Part shown: positions 34,492 to 47,960 of the stretch, piece after piece
How positions within the stretch are numbered: the first letter of the stretch is position 1
How the letters are laid out: each line of letters opens with the position of its first letter
Assembly (NCBI GenBank): GCA_032871835.1
Contig: CM065297.1
Location: 89,797,052-89,861,051, forward strand
DNA from: Dipteronia dyeriana
Lineage: Eukaryota > Streptophyta > Magnoliopsida > Sapindales > Sapindaceae
DNA: 64,000 nucleotides
Direction of reading: 5' to 3'
Position numbers and translations under genes: made by a program
Notes under the pieces: generated by a model
Told to the model about the DNA's origin: nothing
The model's database searches: none
Seen by the model: the letters and a program-made list of their open reading frames with translations, nothing else

Positions 34492-35888
34492 TCAAAAGGG
34501 GCTATGAGTCCCTATAGACCTTCCAAGTCCATTGGACCTAGTTGAGCCTATGGGTGAAATTTTAGCACAATGACATGTGGGTTCATCACTTCTAATCCAT
34601 TTAGGTGACACGTTGGCATTCCTATTGGTCATTATCATCATATTTCTCCTAGAATCATTGACTCTAGATTTCCTAGGCACATGCATATTGACTTTAGCCT
34701 TATTTCTTTCAATCATACTCTTAGTTCTACACATGTTAATATATTTGAAGCAATTTGGTCTAATATGACCATTAACACCACAAAATTGACATGTAGGAAT
34801 AAAATAAGGGGTCATACCATTCCTTTGTTGTTGAGTTGGAGAAGATTGCTTCCTTGGTTGGTGGTACTTAGGTTGAGGAAAGCTTGCTTGATGTGCTCTC
34901 CTTGGTTGAGATTGAGCTTGACTCCTTGGTGCCACCTTGACTTTGACATTTTTAGAGCACTCTCCTAGTTCAATTTTCTTCTTAGGATGAAGTGGAGGAA
35001 GAGGTTCTTTGAAGTCGATGCTCTTGATAAATTCCATCTTGCTAGGAGTTGAGGTCTCCTTGCCATCTTCAAACCCTAGACCTCTCTTGTCACTTGGTTC
35101 TTACCAACTCCCAACATATGGTCGATCTTCTCTGTACTCGAAGCCATCTTAGCAATCAACTCTATAGCCTATCTAAGCTCCTCCTTCAAGCTTTCTTCCA
35201 CCTTTCTTCCATTGTTCACTTTCTCACTTAAGTGAGTCACCTCGGTTGATAGCTTGAGGTTCTCTTCCTTCAGCCTTCGAACCACTTTCTTCATCTTTAA
35301 CCTTGAGCTTTGAAAATGCTCAATGAACCTTCAAGGTTCATACTCTCTACAATTCCAATTGTAGAGTGAGATGAGGAACTGTCATTACTTAAGCCATCTT
35401 TTTTTTGTATTTCCACCTTTTTATCACTTGAGGATGTGATGCTCTCATCACTTTCCTTCTTGGTAGCTTCAAAAATATTACTTCCAGCTACCTCTTCATC
35501 TACTCCTTTTTCAAGGTCACTACTTAAGCCTTTGTTGCCTTTTTCTACATCTTCCACAAAGAGGGTTCCAAAAGTCGTGTAGTTAAGAATAACCTCTTCA
35601 TCACTTGAGGAATTTTCTTCACTTCCACTATCACTTGATGAGGCATCCACCATATTTCCTTTCTTCTTATTCTTCGAATTAGCACACTCGGTGGTTATGT
35701 GACCGAACCCACTACACTTATAGCATTGAATTCCTTTATTGGAATCCATCTTATGAGATTTCTCCACATTCTTGAAGGGATTCTTGTGCTTTAATTCCTT
35801 TCCTTTTGATCCAAAACCCTTCTTGTTAGTTTTGATGAACTTCTTGAATTTCTTCACCATAAGGGCCATTTCCTCATCTGAGTCATTC
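34492..35888 (-). pseudogene. TR-GAG-2 gag, C-terminal two thirds
   Basis: Downward from 35888: DSDEEMALMVKKFKKFIK, then knuckle CYKCSGFGHITTEC (35730), a Ser/Asp/Glu-rich stretch and a predicted coiled coil (35290-35150). A basic Gln/Pro-rich part (34960-34830) and a second Cys-His knuckle CQFCGVNGHIRPNC (34790) follow, ending SPKWIRSDEP...SIGTHSPF. The order matches SIRE/Maximus-type gags by recollection. Frames are broken between 35297 and 35037. Copia-3 and a deletion separate it from the N-terminal part. Confidence 0.8.
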
Positions 35889-37908
35889 AATCAATTTGAA
35901 TGAAACTCATGTGAACCTTTATTCGATGTTGTTCCACTTTTTCTCTTTTTGGCCGAATTCACACTATCTCTATGAGTTGGTTTTGTCCAGAGTAAAAACC
36001 AAATTTTTTCTCCCTCAAAATTCTCTCTTGCTTAACCGAAATATCTCTTTAGCAAGTCCCAAGCCTGGCCAAAATTAATTATTGCAATTAATTATATATG
36101 GGCTGGCCGAATTTCAAACATATATATAGGATGCTTAATCCTCTCCTAAGAAGGATTTACTTGGTTGGCAAGAATCATTTCCTTAGGTGGATTTATTTGG
36201 TAGTTAAGAATCCTTATCTAAAAAGAATTCTATCCTCCTCTTATATATACATAGCTAGCCGAAATTCATAGGATATGTATTAGGAAACTTAATTCTTTTC
36301 CTAAGAAAGATTTACTTGGTTGTTAAGAATCCTTTCCATAGGTAGAATTACTTGGTGGTTAAAAATAATATTCAAAAAAGGAATTCTATCTTACACCAAG
36401 ACTCATAATCCAACTCAATAGTGTGATTGTAACCATATTAAAGACTTCCTAATTTGATTAGATAAATAACTCATTTTATTTATCTACTTATCAAATATAG
36501 TCTTTAATATTAATTATACTACTAACAATAGTATAATTTAGGAGACCATCTCCTATTAGGAAAAAGATTTTAACTTTTAATTAAATAATTAATTAATCAA
36601 CAAATTAATTAATTTCCATTTAATTAAATAATAAAATAAAATAAATATAATTTAAGTTATTCACAATAGCCTTGCCACCCAACACATGTATATGAGCCAT
36701 ATATTATTTTTCTTATTTTATTAAATCCATTGGACCTTAATAAAAGACCTACATATGAACTAGACATATTCTTATAAAAAGAAACAAGTTCTCATGCCTT
36801 AATACAATTCTAGATGGACCCATAAATTGGTCTAGTAGAATATATCAAGTGATCCATGCAAGTTCCTATGGATTGGGGATCTTGGCGGTCTATCTAAATT
36901 TAAGCTCCAATAGACACAACCCAATCACAATCAACAAATGTTTCACTTAGGTCCGATCTATTTAATTTTAGTTCATTCCACTAAATAACTAAAATTGAAC
37001 TCTTAAATAAACATAGAATAAGTTGATGTTACTCACTCATACCCTAGACAACCTTATTGGAGAAAGTGTATCTTTGTGAAGAATACCAGTAATCGCCAAA
37101 AGCTCATAGACAGCCTATAGCTCTCCAAGTTACCATATTTACTCATACGACCACATTTTGAACTTGGATATTTTGACTTGTCCATAAGCCATGTTTCAAT
37201 AGTCACTATTGAAAACTTAACAATAAGATTTAATATTCAATACCTCAAAACATCCATATAATGGTATTCTACTCTCATTTAATAAATGGAGCCACGATGT
37301 CCATATCTATAAATGAAATCATCTATAAATGAAATCATCTATCAATTAACAAATGAATACCACCAAACTATCGAGGATAGACTATGCTATATAATCGTAC
37401 TCATTGATAGCTCAAATGATTGTCCATCATTTATCTCAGGATTGAGATAGACTCTCTGATTGTCTTCAAATGAAAAACTTTAATCTATTGACAGTTCTAG
37501 ATAAAGTATTTCATTGTGATCCAATTCATTGCACCTAGTGCACTAAATTCTTTTGCCCAAATACACCACACTTTAATGATTTTAGACTCATCATGACATA
37601 TTTGTTCCCACTCAAATGCTAGCAAAAGAATCTATAACTTTAACAAGATAAAGGCGCACAACCTTTATCTTAAGTTGTGAATATTATTCAAGACTAACTA
37701 AAGAATTGTGTCTACCTCATACATATCAAGATGTATGAACAATTCTTCTTTTCTCATAGTCTTTTGACCTTATGATTATTTACTTTTGACAATTATAATT
37801 ATTAAACTATAAATGCTATAAGATTTGTTAAACTAGAAATCACTTTACTAATATGAAATGATTGTCAAATACATTATTATACTCTTGCTATCAAACATAA
37901 TCCTAACA
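35889..37908 (-). repeat. Copia-3 3' LTR, left end deleted
   Basis: Starts within CAATCAATTTGAATGAAACTC, matching 6938 on in the Copia-1 LTR, and ends ATCCTAACA before the polypurine tract. It has a local duplication of AATGAAATCATCTAT (37313-37340). No gene. Confidence 0.85.
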
Positions 37909-37920
37909 ATCTCCCACTTG

Positions 37921-39560
37921 CTCTATTGCAATTGTGCCATATCTCTCATCCCCATGTTCTCTAGATGCCCATCAAAACTCTTTTGTGGAATAGCCTTTGT
38001 AAAGGGATCCGCTAGATTTTCTGCTCACGCTATCTTGGTAATCATCACGTCACCCCTATGCACAATTTCCCTTAGAAGGTGATACTTTCTTTCAATGTGT
38101 TTCCCTCTCTTATGACTTCTTGGTTCTCTCGAATTAGCCACTGCTCCACTATTGTCACAATAGATAGTTATCTGCTAATTCGCATCAGGAACCACTTCCA
38201 AGTCAATCAAGAATTGGTAGAGCCAGACAACCTCTTTAGCAGCCTCGCATGCGGCAACATACTCGGCTTCTATGGTGGAATATGTAATACAATATTGCTT
38301 GATACTCTTCCGTATGGCTGCCCATCCTTCAATAGTAAACACAGATCCTGATGTTGATCTTCTGGAGTTAGAATCTGACTGAAAATCATAATTTGTATAC
38401 CCAACGGGAATTAAATCCCTTCCAGAGTATACAAGCATATAATCTCTTATTCTCCTAAGATACTTGAAAATATACTTGACTGCCGTCCAGTGATCAGGAC
38501 CAGGTTTCGATTGAAACCTGCGAAGTATGCTCACAGCAAAACAAATATCTGGTCTAGTACAGAGCATTGCATACATGAGACTTCCAACTGCCGATGCGTA
38601 TGGAACCCTACTCATGAATTGCTCTTCATGATCATTCTTAGGAACTTGTTCCTTAGAAAGTTTGATTCCATGTCTGAAAGGTAACATACCTTTCTTGGAA
38701 TCTTGCATGGAAAACCAAGACAAGATTTTATCTATGTATGAAGCTTGGGATAATGCAATCGTTCTATTCTTTCTATCCCTTATGACTTGGATACCAAGAA
38801 TATAACTTGCTTCTCCTAAGTCCTTGATATCAAATTGTTTTGCTAACCATTCTTTTATGGATGTCAATACACCTACATCGTTTCTAATGAGTAGTATATC
38901 ATCAAGAACTAGGAAAACCAACTTGTCGCCTTTAATCATTTTGTATACATAAGGTTCCTCAAAGTTTTGAATAAATCTAAAACTTTTCACGGCTTGATCG
39001 AACTTTATGTTTCAGGATATGGATGCTTGCTTCAATCCATATATGGATTTTTACAACTTGCATACACTTTCCTCTTGGCCCTTTTCAATGAATCCTTCTG
39101 GTTGCATCATATAGATACTTTCGTCAAGACTTCCATTAAGGAAAGCTGTCTTGACGTCCATTTACCAAATCTCTAGGTCTAGAGATGCCGCAATAGATAA
39201 GAGTATCCTAATGGATTTAAGCATGGCTACAGGGGAAAAGGTTTCTTCATAATCGATACCTTCCTTCTGTATATAGCATTTAGCTACCAATCTAGCTTTA
39301 AAGGATCCACCTTTCCATCCATCCCTCTTTTCCTCTTGTATACCCATTTGCACCCTGATAGGTCTTATCACTTTAGGCAAGTCTACAAGAGACCAGACTT
39401 TGTTTTTGAACATAGATTCATTTTCGGATTGCATTGCCTTTTGCCAATGGCGACAATCAACATCTTCCATTGCTTCCTTGTATATATAGGGATCATCGTC
39501 GTCCGAAAGATTCTCTACAGATTCTCCTAGACCGATGTATCTCTTAGGTTGTCTAATAAC
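37921..39560 (-). pseudogene. Copia-3 reverse transcriptase and RNase H
   Basis: A 271-codon frame (38990-38175) covers RT palm to RNase H. It includes LGEASYILGIQVIRDRKN, the SRVPYASAVGSLMYAM block and STIEAEYVAACEA. The catalytic motif reads LVLDDILL: six bases are missing compared with Copia-1, so YV of YVDD is gone. The RT N-terminus lies in 39550-39162 ([34 protein letters not shown]). RNase H ends near 37925. Confidence 0.88.
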
Positions 39561-40740
39561 CCTCCCAATATGACGAGGTATGGTAGATTGTTGATCTTGT
39601 GTTGGTACGGAACTTACAATTGGGCTAGGTTGCGAAACCTCTTGTGGAATTGTATCTCCTAAAAGCTCATTCAGATAAATTCTACTTTTAGGCACAAAAT
39701 TATTCATATAGTCCTTTTCTAGAAATTTAGCATTTGTCGAAACAAATACTTTAAAATCTGAAGAACTATAAAAATAATATCCTTTTGTTCCTTTTGGATA
39801 CCCTACAAATATGCATGTTTCTGAATGGGACTCCATCTTTTCTCTCTTTCCTTTTAACACGTGCGTAGGACATCCAAATATCCTTAAGTGTTGTAAACTA
39901 GACTTTCGCCCGATCCATAACTCATGCAATGTTTTAGGAACCAACTTCGATGGTACATCGTTTAGAATGTACATTGCGGTTTATAAAGCATATGCCTAAA
40001 AATAATTAGGAAGCGTTGAATAACTGAGCATAGACTTAACCATTTCCAAAGGAGTTCTTATTTCTCCTTTCTGCCACCCCATTTTGTTGAGGTGTGCCTG
40101 GTGTAGAAAATTGAGAAATTATCCCATTATCAATAAGATATTGCTGAAACTCACCAGATAGATATTGTCCACCACGATCAGACCTCAAGGTTTTTATGCG
40201 TTTCTCAAGTTGATTTTCTACTTCAGCTTTAAATGTTTTAGACATATCAAAAGCATCCAACTTATGTCTCATGAGATACACATAGCTAAATCTTAAGTGA
40301 TCATCCATGAAAGTGATGAAGTACTCATATCCACCTCTAGCTTGAATGCTCATAGGTCCACACACATCAGTGTGTATCAATCCTAAACATTTGATGGCTC
40401 TTGCACCTTTGGTCGTGAACGACCTTTTGGTCATTTTACATTCTAAACAAGATTCACAAGTTAGTTGATCATCAACCTTTAAGTCACTTAGAGGTCCGTC
40501 TCTAACCAATCGTTTAATCCTATTAAGGTTAATAAGACCTATGCGCAGATGCCATAGGTAAGTTTCATCTTTTGATAATTTTACTCGTTTATGATTAGGT
40601 TTCGTTGATTCCGTGTCTAGCAAGTGAGAGATATTTCCATGCAAATAGAATAAACCATTTTCCAATGTACCTTTGCAAATAATTTTGTCATTTTTAGTAA
40701 TAATAAAGGTTTTATTAAAAGTAACCAAATTTATTTAGAC
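39561..40740 (-). pseudogene. Copia-3 integrase
   Basis: 230 open codons (40728-40036): zinc-binding half (HLRIGLINLNR, CESCLECK), HTDVCGP, DDHLRFSYVYLM, SDRGGQYLSGEF and QQNGVAERRN with the D35E spacing. The C-terminal part (39974-39561) is open with [27 protein letters not shown] and [15 protein letters not shown]. The first His pair of the zinc-binding motif is altered (HLRIG). Confidence 0.88.
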
Positions 40741-41622
40741 AAGAGACCGAAATTAAATTCCTCTTGAATTGTGGTACATAATAAACATTTATTAAAACTA
40801 AATGCCTATAAAAATCTAAATCGATTCTAATATCTCCCACTACATTAGTAGACACCAACGCTCCACTGACTAAATACAAGTTGAATTCATTCTCATTTAG
40901 TCATTTCCTTTCCCGAAACCCCTTCTAGTTAGGCCCAAGTTACTTTTTCTTCTATTGTTACTTGACCTTCTGACAAGTCATAACAGTAGCAACTTTACCA
41001 ACCATATGAATCTCTTGACACATGCCTTTCACAAGAATCATTTTGGCGCTTTGAACATCTTGAATCAGACCTTGCAAGGTGTATTCCTAATTGTTCAAGG
41101 TGTAGTCCAACTTTGAACAAACCAAAGAAATCCGATAGTGAGTTGACAATCATGTCAAGTTTTCATCTCACCATCTATCTTAGCACTATTCAGTTCAACA
41201 ATGTTGAGATGTACTATGACTTTCATCATGTGATCTTTCACAGCCTGTCCAGGTTTCATCCTAAGATTCATGAAAGCAGACACTGTCTCTCCTTTTAGTC
41301 ATCCTAGACCTCATAGCTAATATCTCTTATAAAGACATCATTTATATCGGTAGCAGTCTTCATTCCTTCATGTTGTTGTTGCAATACGTTGGAGATGATG
41401 GCCATAATGTAACGTACATTTAGCCATCTCATCTGAACACATCCACTACTGATACTTATCTCTTTGCTCCTTAGTAGATTCATTAGTTTGGTGGTTTAGG
41501 AATAAACAGAATGATCTTATGGTTTTTCAACTTACAACAACCCAATTTTCCCTTTTCCATATGACATAATTATCATAAGTTAAAGTATTATCTTTTAGGA
41601 ATTTGATTAGGGATGGGGTCAT
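40741..41622 (-). pseudogene. Copia-3 gag remnant
   Basis: Start codon at 41622 as in Copia-1. Gag-core words are visible but frameshifted (41380-41060). Zinc knuckle and protease active-site segment are missing: near 40930 the Lys-rich gag end joins straight to the pre-integrase part (YLVSGALVS). The breakpoint differs from that of Copia-2. Confidence 0.7.
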
Positions 41623-42739
41623 GATTTATTTTTATTAACAAAAGTTATATAAGTAAATAATCATGATATAGCACTTTTGAATATTTATCTTGAATTAAAT
41701 GAAATAATTTAATCGAAAAAATTCAACGGTGATCTAACACCCATAAATATCACGCCTCCTTTACGAGTTCGCAAAATTTACTAGTTGGACTAGGTCCTAC
41801 CTAATTGTTAACATAACAACCAACGTTTTCAATTTTAGCCTTGTGATGTTATTAACAAGAACGCTTGGGAGGATATTAATAAACTCACACTGAGTGTGTT
41901 ACCAAGTTATCGACCTTCAATATTATCCCTCACGAATATCCCTCCTTTGGGAGTGGATATCGTTTGGGCTAATTGTCTAGTCTATCCTTGTAAGGAAGTA
42001 TCTTGCTAAATTCCATTCATGAATACCCCTTGGGGGGTTATTCATGAAACATAAAGCTCAACTAAACTTGGAGGCCATAGGTGTTCTAAAACACCTTCTC
42101 CCACTCAATTGTTTAAGGCGTGTGATCGAATTCCAAAGAATGATTTACCAAGTTGTCTAGATGCCAATTTAGATACCTAAATCATTCTATGCATGTTCAT
42201 ACCAAAAGAGATATATGAGTGGCACTCCTATTCTATATGACATGTTATCAAACAATGACAAACATTGCAATATTTACAAAAATATAAATAGCTACAATTT
42301 TGGTCCATCCTAGAAAAATAAGTAAATTACATATATCTTGGAATACAAGGACTCCTTTTTTGGCGAACAAGTCTTCACACGACCTTCGTCGTTTGGACTC
42401 CCTCGGCTACTTCCCATGGGCATGAGCACCCCTCACCCTTACCCATGGGCGTGCGCATGCCACAAACCCATAAAGGGCTGCCATGCGCAGCCCATGGCTA
42501 CCAAAGGGCAGTCGTGCTCAGCCCATGCCACAACAAACATGGTTGTGCGCTCTCCGCACGCACGTTCATTGTTACGGCTCGCACGGTCCCAAACTTGTTC
42601 CGGTTGTGACTAATTCTTTAAACCTTCGAATCTTCGAAACTTGAATGTATTACAAAAAAATTTAAATAATAAAATACTATAGCTTTTTGAATTACGACAA
42701 CAAAAATAAAAATAATAAAAGAAAAACTTAGCAACTATA

Positions 42740-44545
42740 TTATTTACTTGGTCCTCTCCTAAGAAGGATGATTAATTCTCTCCTAAGAAGGATTTACTTG
42801 GTTGGCAAGAATTCTTTCCTTAGATGGATTTATTTCGTAGTTAAGAATCCATATCTAAAAGGAATTCTATCCTCCTCTTATATATATATACCTGGCCGAA
42901 ATTCATAGGATATGTATTAGGAAACTTAATTCTTCTCCTAAGAAGGATTTACTTAATTGTTAAGAATCCTTTCCTTAGGTAGAATTACTTGGTGGTTAAG
43001 AATCCTTTTCAAAAAAGGAATTCTATCATACACCAAGACTCCTAATCCAACTCAATAGTGTGTTTATAACCATATTAAAGACTTCCTAATTTGATTAGAT
43101 AAATAACTCCTTTTATTTATCTATTTATCAAATATAGTCTTTAATATTAATTATATTACTAACAATAGTATAACTTAGGAGACCATCTCCTATTAGAAAA
43201 AAGATTTTGACTTTTAATTAAATAATTAATTAATCAACAAATTAATTAATTTCTATTTAATTAAATAATAAAATAAAAATAATATAATTTAAGCTATTCT
43301 CAATAGCCTTGCCGCCCAACACATGTATATGAGCCATATATTATTTTTCTTATTTTATTAAATCCATTGGACCTTAATAAAAAGTCCACATGTGAACTAG
43401 ACCTATTCTTACAAAAAGAAACAAGTTCACATGACTTAATACAATTCTAGATGGAGCCCTAAATTGGTCCGATAGAATATATCAATTGATCCATACAAGT
43501 TCGTGTGGATTGAGGATCTTGACGGGCTGTCTAAATTTAAGCTCCAATAGACACAACCCAATCACATTCAACAAATGATTCACTTAGATCTGATCTATTT
43601 AATTTTAGTACATTCCACTAAAGAACTAAAATCGAACTCTTAATTAAAGATAGAATAAGTTGATGTTACTCACTCACACCCTAGACAATCTTATTGGAGA
43701 AAGTGTATCCTCGTGAAGATTACCAGTAATCGCCAAGAGCTCATAATAGACCGCCTATAGCTCTCCTTACCATATTTACTCATATGACCACATTTTGAAC
43801 TTGGATATTTTGACTTGTCTAGAAGCCATGTTTCAATAGTCACTATTGAAAACTTAATGTTAAGATTTATTATCCAATACCTCAAAACATCCATATGATG
43901 ATATTATACTCTCATTTAATAAATGGAGCCACGATGTCCATATCTATAAAGGAAGTCCTCTATCGATTAACAAATGAATACCACCAAACTATCGAGGATA
44001 GACCATGCTATATAATCGTACTCATTGATAGCTCAAATGATAACACTTGCAACCATAAGTCTATCATTTATCTCAGGATTGAGATAGACTCTCCGATTGT
44101 CTTCAAATGAAAAACTTTTATCTATTGACGGTTCTAGATAAAGTATTTCATTGTGATCCAGTTCAATGCACCTAGTGCACTAGATTCTTTTGCTTAAAGA
44201 CACCATACTTTGATGATTTTAGACTCATCATAACACATTTGATCCCACTCAAAAGCTAGCATAAGAATCTACAACTTTAACAAAATAAAGGCGCCCAACC
44301 TTTATCTTAAGTTGTTAATATTATTTAAGACTAACTAAAGAATTGTGTCTACCTCATACATATCTAGATGTATGAACAATTCTTCTTTTCTCACAGTATT
44401 TTGACCTTATGATTATTTACTTTTTACAATTATAATAATTAAACTATAAATGCTATAAGATTTATTAAACTAGAAATCACTTTATTAATACGAAAAGATT
44501 GTCAAATACATTATTATACTCTTGCTATCGAGCATAATCCTAACA
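42740..44545 (-). repeat. Copia-3 5' LTR, PBS side deleted
   Basis: The leader (41640-42739) runs into mid-LTR near 42740, with a small duplication of TCTCCTAAGAAGGAT. It corresponds to 36130 on in its own 3' LTR. It keeps the recurring 71-codon antisense frame (43895-44110). No gene. Confidence 0.8.
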
Positions 44546-45163
44546 CCAATCACTTCACTCAGCTTCATTGACTTGTAATCACTATTTTCTTCAAGAGCTT
44601 GTCACCTTGGTTTTGAATCTATGAGGAAGTGACCTCATGATCTTTTGCTTGATCCTTCTATCTGAATATGGGTCACCTAGTTGATGGCTTTAATTTACGA
44701 TGTCCATCAACTTCACTTGGAAGTTATTAAAGCACTCTTCCTCCTCCATCCTAATCATCTCAAATTATGTTTGGAGGACTTGAAGCTTGGAGTCCTTGAC
44801 CACTTCAGTTCCTTCATAAGACGTTTATAGAATCTCCCAAGCCTCATTTGCATTTCTAGTGTTTTGAACCAACTTGTATTTATTATCGTCCATGGCATAG
44901 AAGATGGAATGCGTTGCCTTGTTCCACTTGGAAGCTTCAAATTCTTGTGTGCTCTATTGAGACTTAAGCTTGAGGACTTCATCTCCATCATTGGTGGTCA
45001 TTGTTGAAGAAGTGTATCCATCTTTAATTGCCATCCACTCACTATCATCTATTATGCAAATATAAGAGTCCATATTGCCTTCCCATAAGGCATAATTATC
45101 ACCCTTAAGAAAATGTGGTCTTATGCTTGAAGCTCCCACTTTACTCATTCCAAGCTTACTCAT
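44546..45163 (-). pseudogene. TR-GAG-2 gag, N-terminal third
   Basis: Start at 45163 (MSKLGMSKVGA), then HFLKGDNYALWEGNMDSYI and SEWMAIKDGYTS. A UBN2-type segment continues to SDRRIKQKIMRSLPHRFK. It has several in-frame stops. The sequence stops at EVIG where Copia-3 begins, and aligns with 53764-54390 of TR-GAG-1. A leader of about 110 bp separates it from the PBS. Confidence 0.8.
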
Positions 45164-45275
45164 AGTGTTTAGGTTACAAATAAGATGCAGATGAAATGTA
45201 ACAAACAAACAAGTAAAATGCAATATGCAAGACACACACAAAACACGGATCACCTAAGTATGTCTAAGCACCCAT

Positions 45276-45287
45276 TTTGATACCAAT
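45276..45287 (-). promoter_or_regulatory. TR-GAG-2 primer binding site
   Basis: The minus strand reads ATTGGTATCAAA directly after the LTR end TTTCA, one substitution from the TTGGTATCAGA of tRNA-Met-primed elements. Confidence 0.75.
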
Positions 45288-47289
45288 TGAAATTCCCTAT
45301 GAAACGTGTGTCTAATAACCTATAGGGGGTTGGTTTTAATCAAGTCAATTACCATTTTTTCTTGATTAGTCAATATTCAAAATTTACCCAATAAAACAAA
45401 CATACAACATCAAGTGTAAAGTGCGAAAAATAAAATGAACACTTTATCTTTACATGGAAACCCTCCAAATGGGAAAAACCACGGGCTGATATGTGTGCAA
45501 AACATTCGATCCTGAAATTCATTATTGAATGAAAGTTTACAACCTAGGTTGACCTCCCGTCACACTATGTAGTTACTAACCCTTTCACTCTACCTAGAAG
45601 GCCTTAATAGTGATTCTTGATCAACATGCTTGTGCACTAACCAATTAGTCACAAGACTTAACCTCAATGAAGAGTCAAAACAACCTAAGTGAATATGATA
45701 AAATATTCAAACATGAAAGTAGTGCTAGGCTACACTAAATACTTATCTAGGAATTCAATGATGTCAATAAATGCAATTCTTAAATATCAATGTCTAAATG
45801 CAAGCGCAAGAAGACCTAACTAGATATAGCTATGAGAGTTTAATATCTAGTTATCAAACAAAAGTCAATCAACAAAAGTTGTCATAAAACATTGGCAAAG
45901 AACAATCATTGTAATTAACAAATGCAATCAATATCTAAATGCAAAGCATAAAGATTTAGCTAGAAGGGTAAAATAATCCTAAATACTAGCTATTACAAAC
46001 AAACATCTCAACCAACAATCAATGACCCAAACATGTTATAAATGCAATGACACATAAAAGCATACATTCAATAAGCAATAAATGCTATTCCTAGGTAAAC
46101 ATGGCCTAGTAATGAAACATCAAGTTCTAGGGCATGTAGAGATTACCTAGTCATGAAACATATGAAGACCCATGCTTGAAAGATGAAGAATGATGCTAGA
46201 TGTTCATGGATGGGGGTTGGTTGAGTAAAAAGGTGATATTGGGAGCTCTCTCTCTAGAAGTCAGTTTCTCTCTCTTAGGGATTCAATTTTAGAGTTATAG
46301 GTCTGATTTGGGAAGAAGATGATATATAGAAGGTGTAAAAATGAGCTACACAAGAAAAGATGATTTAGCCCAAATCAGGTTGTTGGCTACATGTTTTGCA
46401 CTATGAGGGGGTGAAACGTTATGGAGTGAAAATCACTGTCAAAATATTCGCTACATGTTTCACACCAGGAAGAGGCAAAACGTTATGGAGCGAAATCCGC
46501 TCTCAACACTCCACCTTGAAATTCAAGCATATGAAAACATGACCAAACAACATTGTAACCTTTAGTATAATATACCATTGGGAAGGTATGGAAGTATAAT
46601 TTCTACTCCAATTAACAAAATGTGATTTGGATGACTGTAGAAAAAGTTATGGTCAAATGAGTGACTTAAGGTCAAAAACGGACAACAATAGAGATGCTCT
46701 ATTTTTACGGTCACTTTAGAGATTTCAAAACCAATCCAAACGGTCATGAATTATTACGAATAATATACTGTTGGAAAGGAATGGGTGTCTATTTTGTGTA
46801 AAAAAATTCAAAACTCATTTTAAACGAATGTATAAAATGTTATGGTAACAAGACCATACAAATGTCAGTTTTGAAAAATACTTAAATCATTGAAAACCAT
46901 TCTTTCGAAACTGGACACATTACTCAAAATAACCAAACCAAATCTAACTCAATGAACACAACAAGTAATCATATGATTAAAAGAAATGCATGATCATGGA
47001 AACAAAAATGAAATCATAGGAGTGCAATAAAAAAACATACATGAAGTGCAAGTGTGATTGTGAAGGAATGCACACATGAGCAATGAGAAACAAGGAATAA
47101 ATGCATGTCAATACAAATGCAGGTAAATGTGTGTGTGCAACTAAATCTCTTCAAAGAATTAAACAAATGATATACCTTTTAAGCTTGAACTTGATCACGA
47201 GCAAAGCCAGCCTAAACTTCCGTTACATAATTATCCCCAAATGTGGTTTGTCAATCGAAATAAGCCAATCAAAAACCGAGGAACTAACA
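45288..47289 (-). repeat. TR-GAG-2 5' LTR (2002 bp)
   Basis: Plus-strand ends TGAAATTCCC and GAACTAACA, same family wording as 20551-22582 throughout. Followed by TSD cctct. Short frames inside are not genes. Confidence 0.88.
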
Positions 47290-47294
47290 CCTCT

Positions 47295-47960
47295 ATTCCT
47301 CTCTCGTTAACCATAAAGCCCTAGAACTTCCTTGCGGTTACCTCGAAGGAACATTTGGTTGGGTTTAGCCGCATCTGGTTCTCTCTCACTATATGGAAGG
47401 TTCTACGGAGGTGACTCTAGTGTTCTTCTACTTTCTGGGATTTGGTGATCATATCATCTATGTACATCTCCATTGTCTTTCCTATTTTTTGTTTGAATAG
47501 CCAGTTGACCAATCACTGCTAGGTGGCTCATGAATTCTTGAGTCCAAATGGCATCACCTTGTAGCCATAAAGACCATGGCTCGTGATGAAACTGGTCTTG
47601 TCTTGGTCGACCTGGTGTAGTATAATTTGATTGTACCCTAGGAATGCATCCATGAAGCTGATGAGCTTATTTTTGGCAGTGGAATCCACCAACTGGTCAA
47701 TCTTTGGTAGTGGAAAGTTATCTTTTGGATATGCCCGGCTAAGGTTAGTGTAATCGATGCACATGCGCCACTTCCCGTTTGCCTTCGTGACCATGACCAC
47801 GTTGGCAATCCATTCAGGGTACCGGGCTTCTCAGATGAAACTAGCTATCATCAGTTTGTCAACTTCTTCCAGAACCGTAGCATTCCTCCCAGAGTTAAAG
47901 TGATAATTCTTCTGCTTGATGGGTTTAAAGATAGGATCTACCTCTAGATGATAAGCTGCC
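47295..47960 (-). pseudogene. Tat-like element RT, 5' part
   Basis: Downward: PIFKPIKQKNYHF and LEEVDKLMIASFI (47930-47850), then open VMVTKANGKWRMCIDYTNLS, AYPKDNFPLPKIDQLVD, GYNQIILHQVDQDKTSF and GYKVMPFGLKNS (47800-47528). A stop at the end of FGLKN is followed by the YIDDMITKS catalytic block (47450) and GFMVNERGIE. The YIDD residues are intact. Confidence 0.88.

Larger units (their letters stand above)
35889..44545 (-). mobile_element. Copia-3: Ty1/copia retrotransposon, truncated at two places
   Basis: The right end ATAATCCTAACA (44545) is intact and abuts TR-GAG-2 gag. The left end is lost: the 3' LTR begins about 345 bp inside the family LTR, directly joined to gag sequence. About 100 bp of gag is also missing, so one deletion removed both. 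The 5' LTR lacks its PBS side. No TSD can be checked. Coding parts are the longest of the three copies. Confidence 0.85.
20551..47289 (-). mobile_element. TR-GAG-2: gag-only LTR retrotransposon, minus strand, with two copia elements inside
   Basis: LTRs 20551-22582 and 45288-47289, TSD cctct at 20546-20550 and 47290-47294. PBS-like site at 45276-45287 and polypurine tract at 22583-22592. Inside are only gag (45163-44546 and 35888-34492) and a non-coding 3' region. Nothing resembles protease active site, integrase or RT outside the nested copias. With the nested copias removed it is about 7.5 kb. Gag resembles SIRE/Maximus-type copia gags. Confidence 0.85.
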
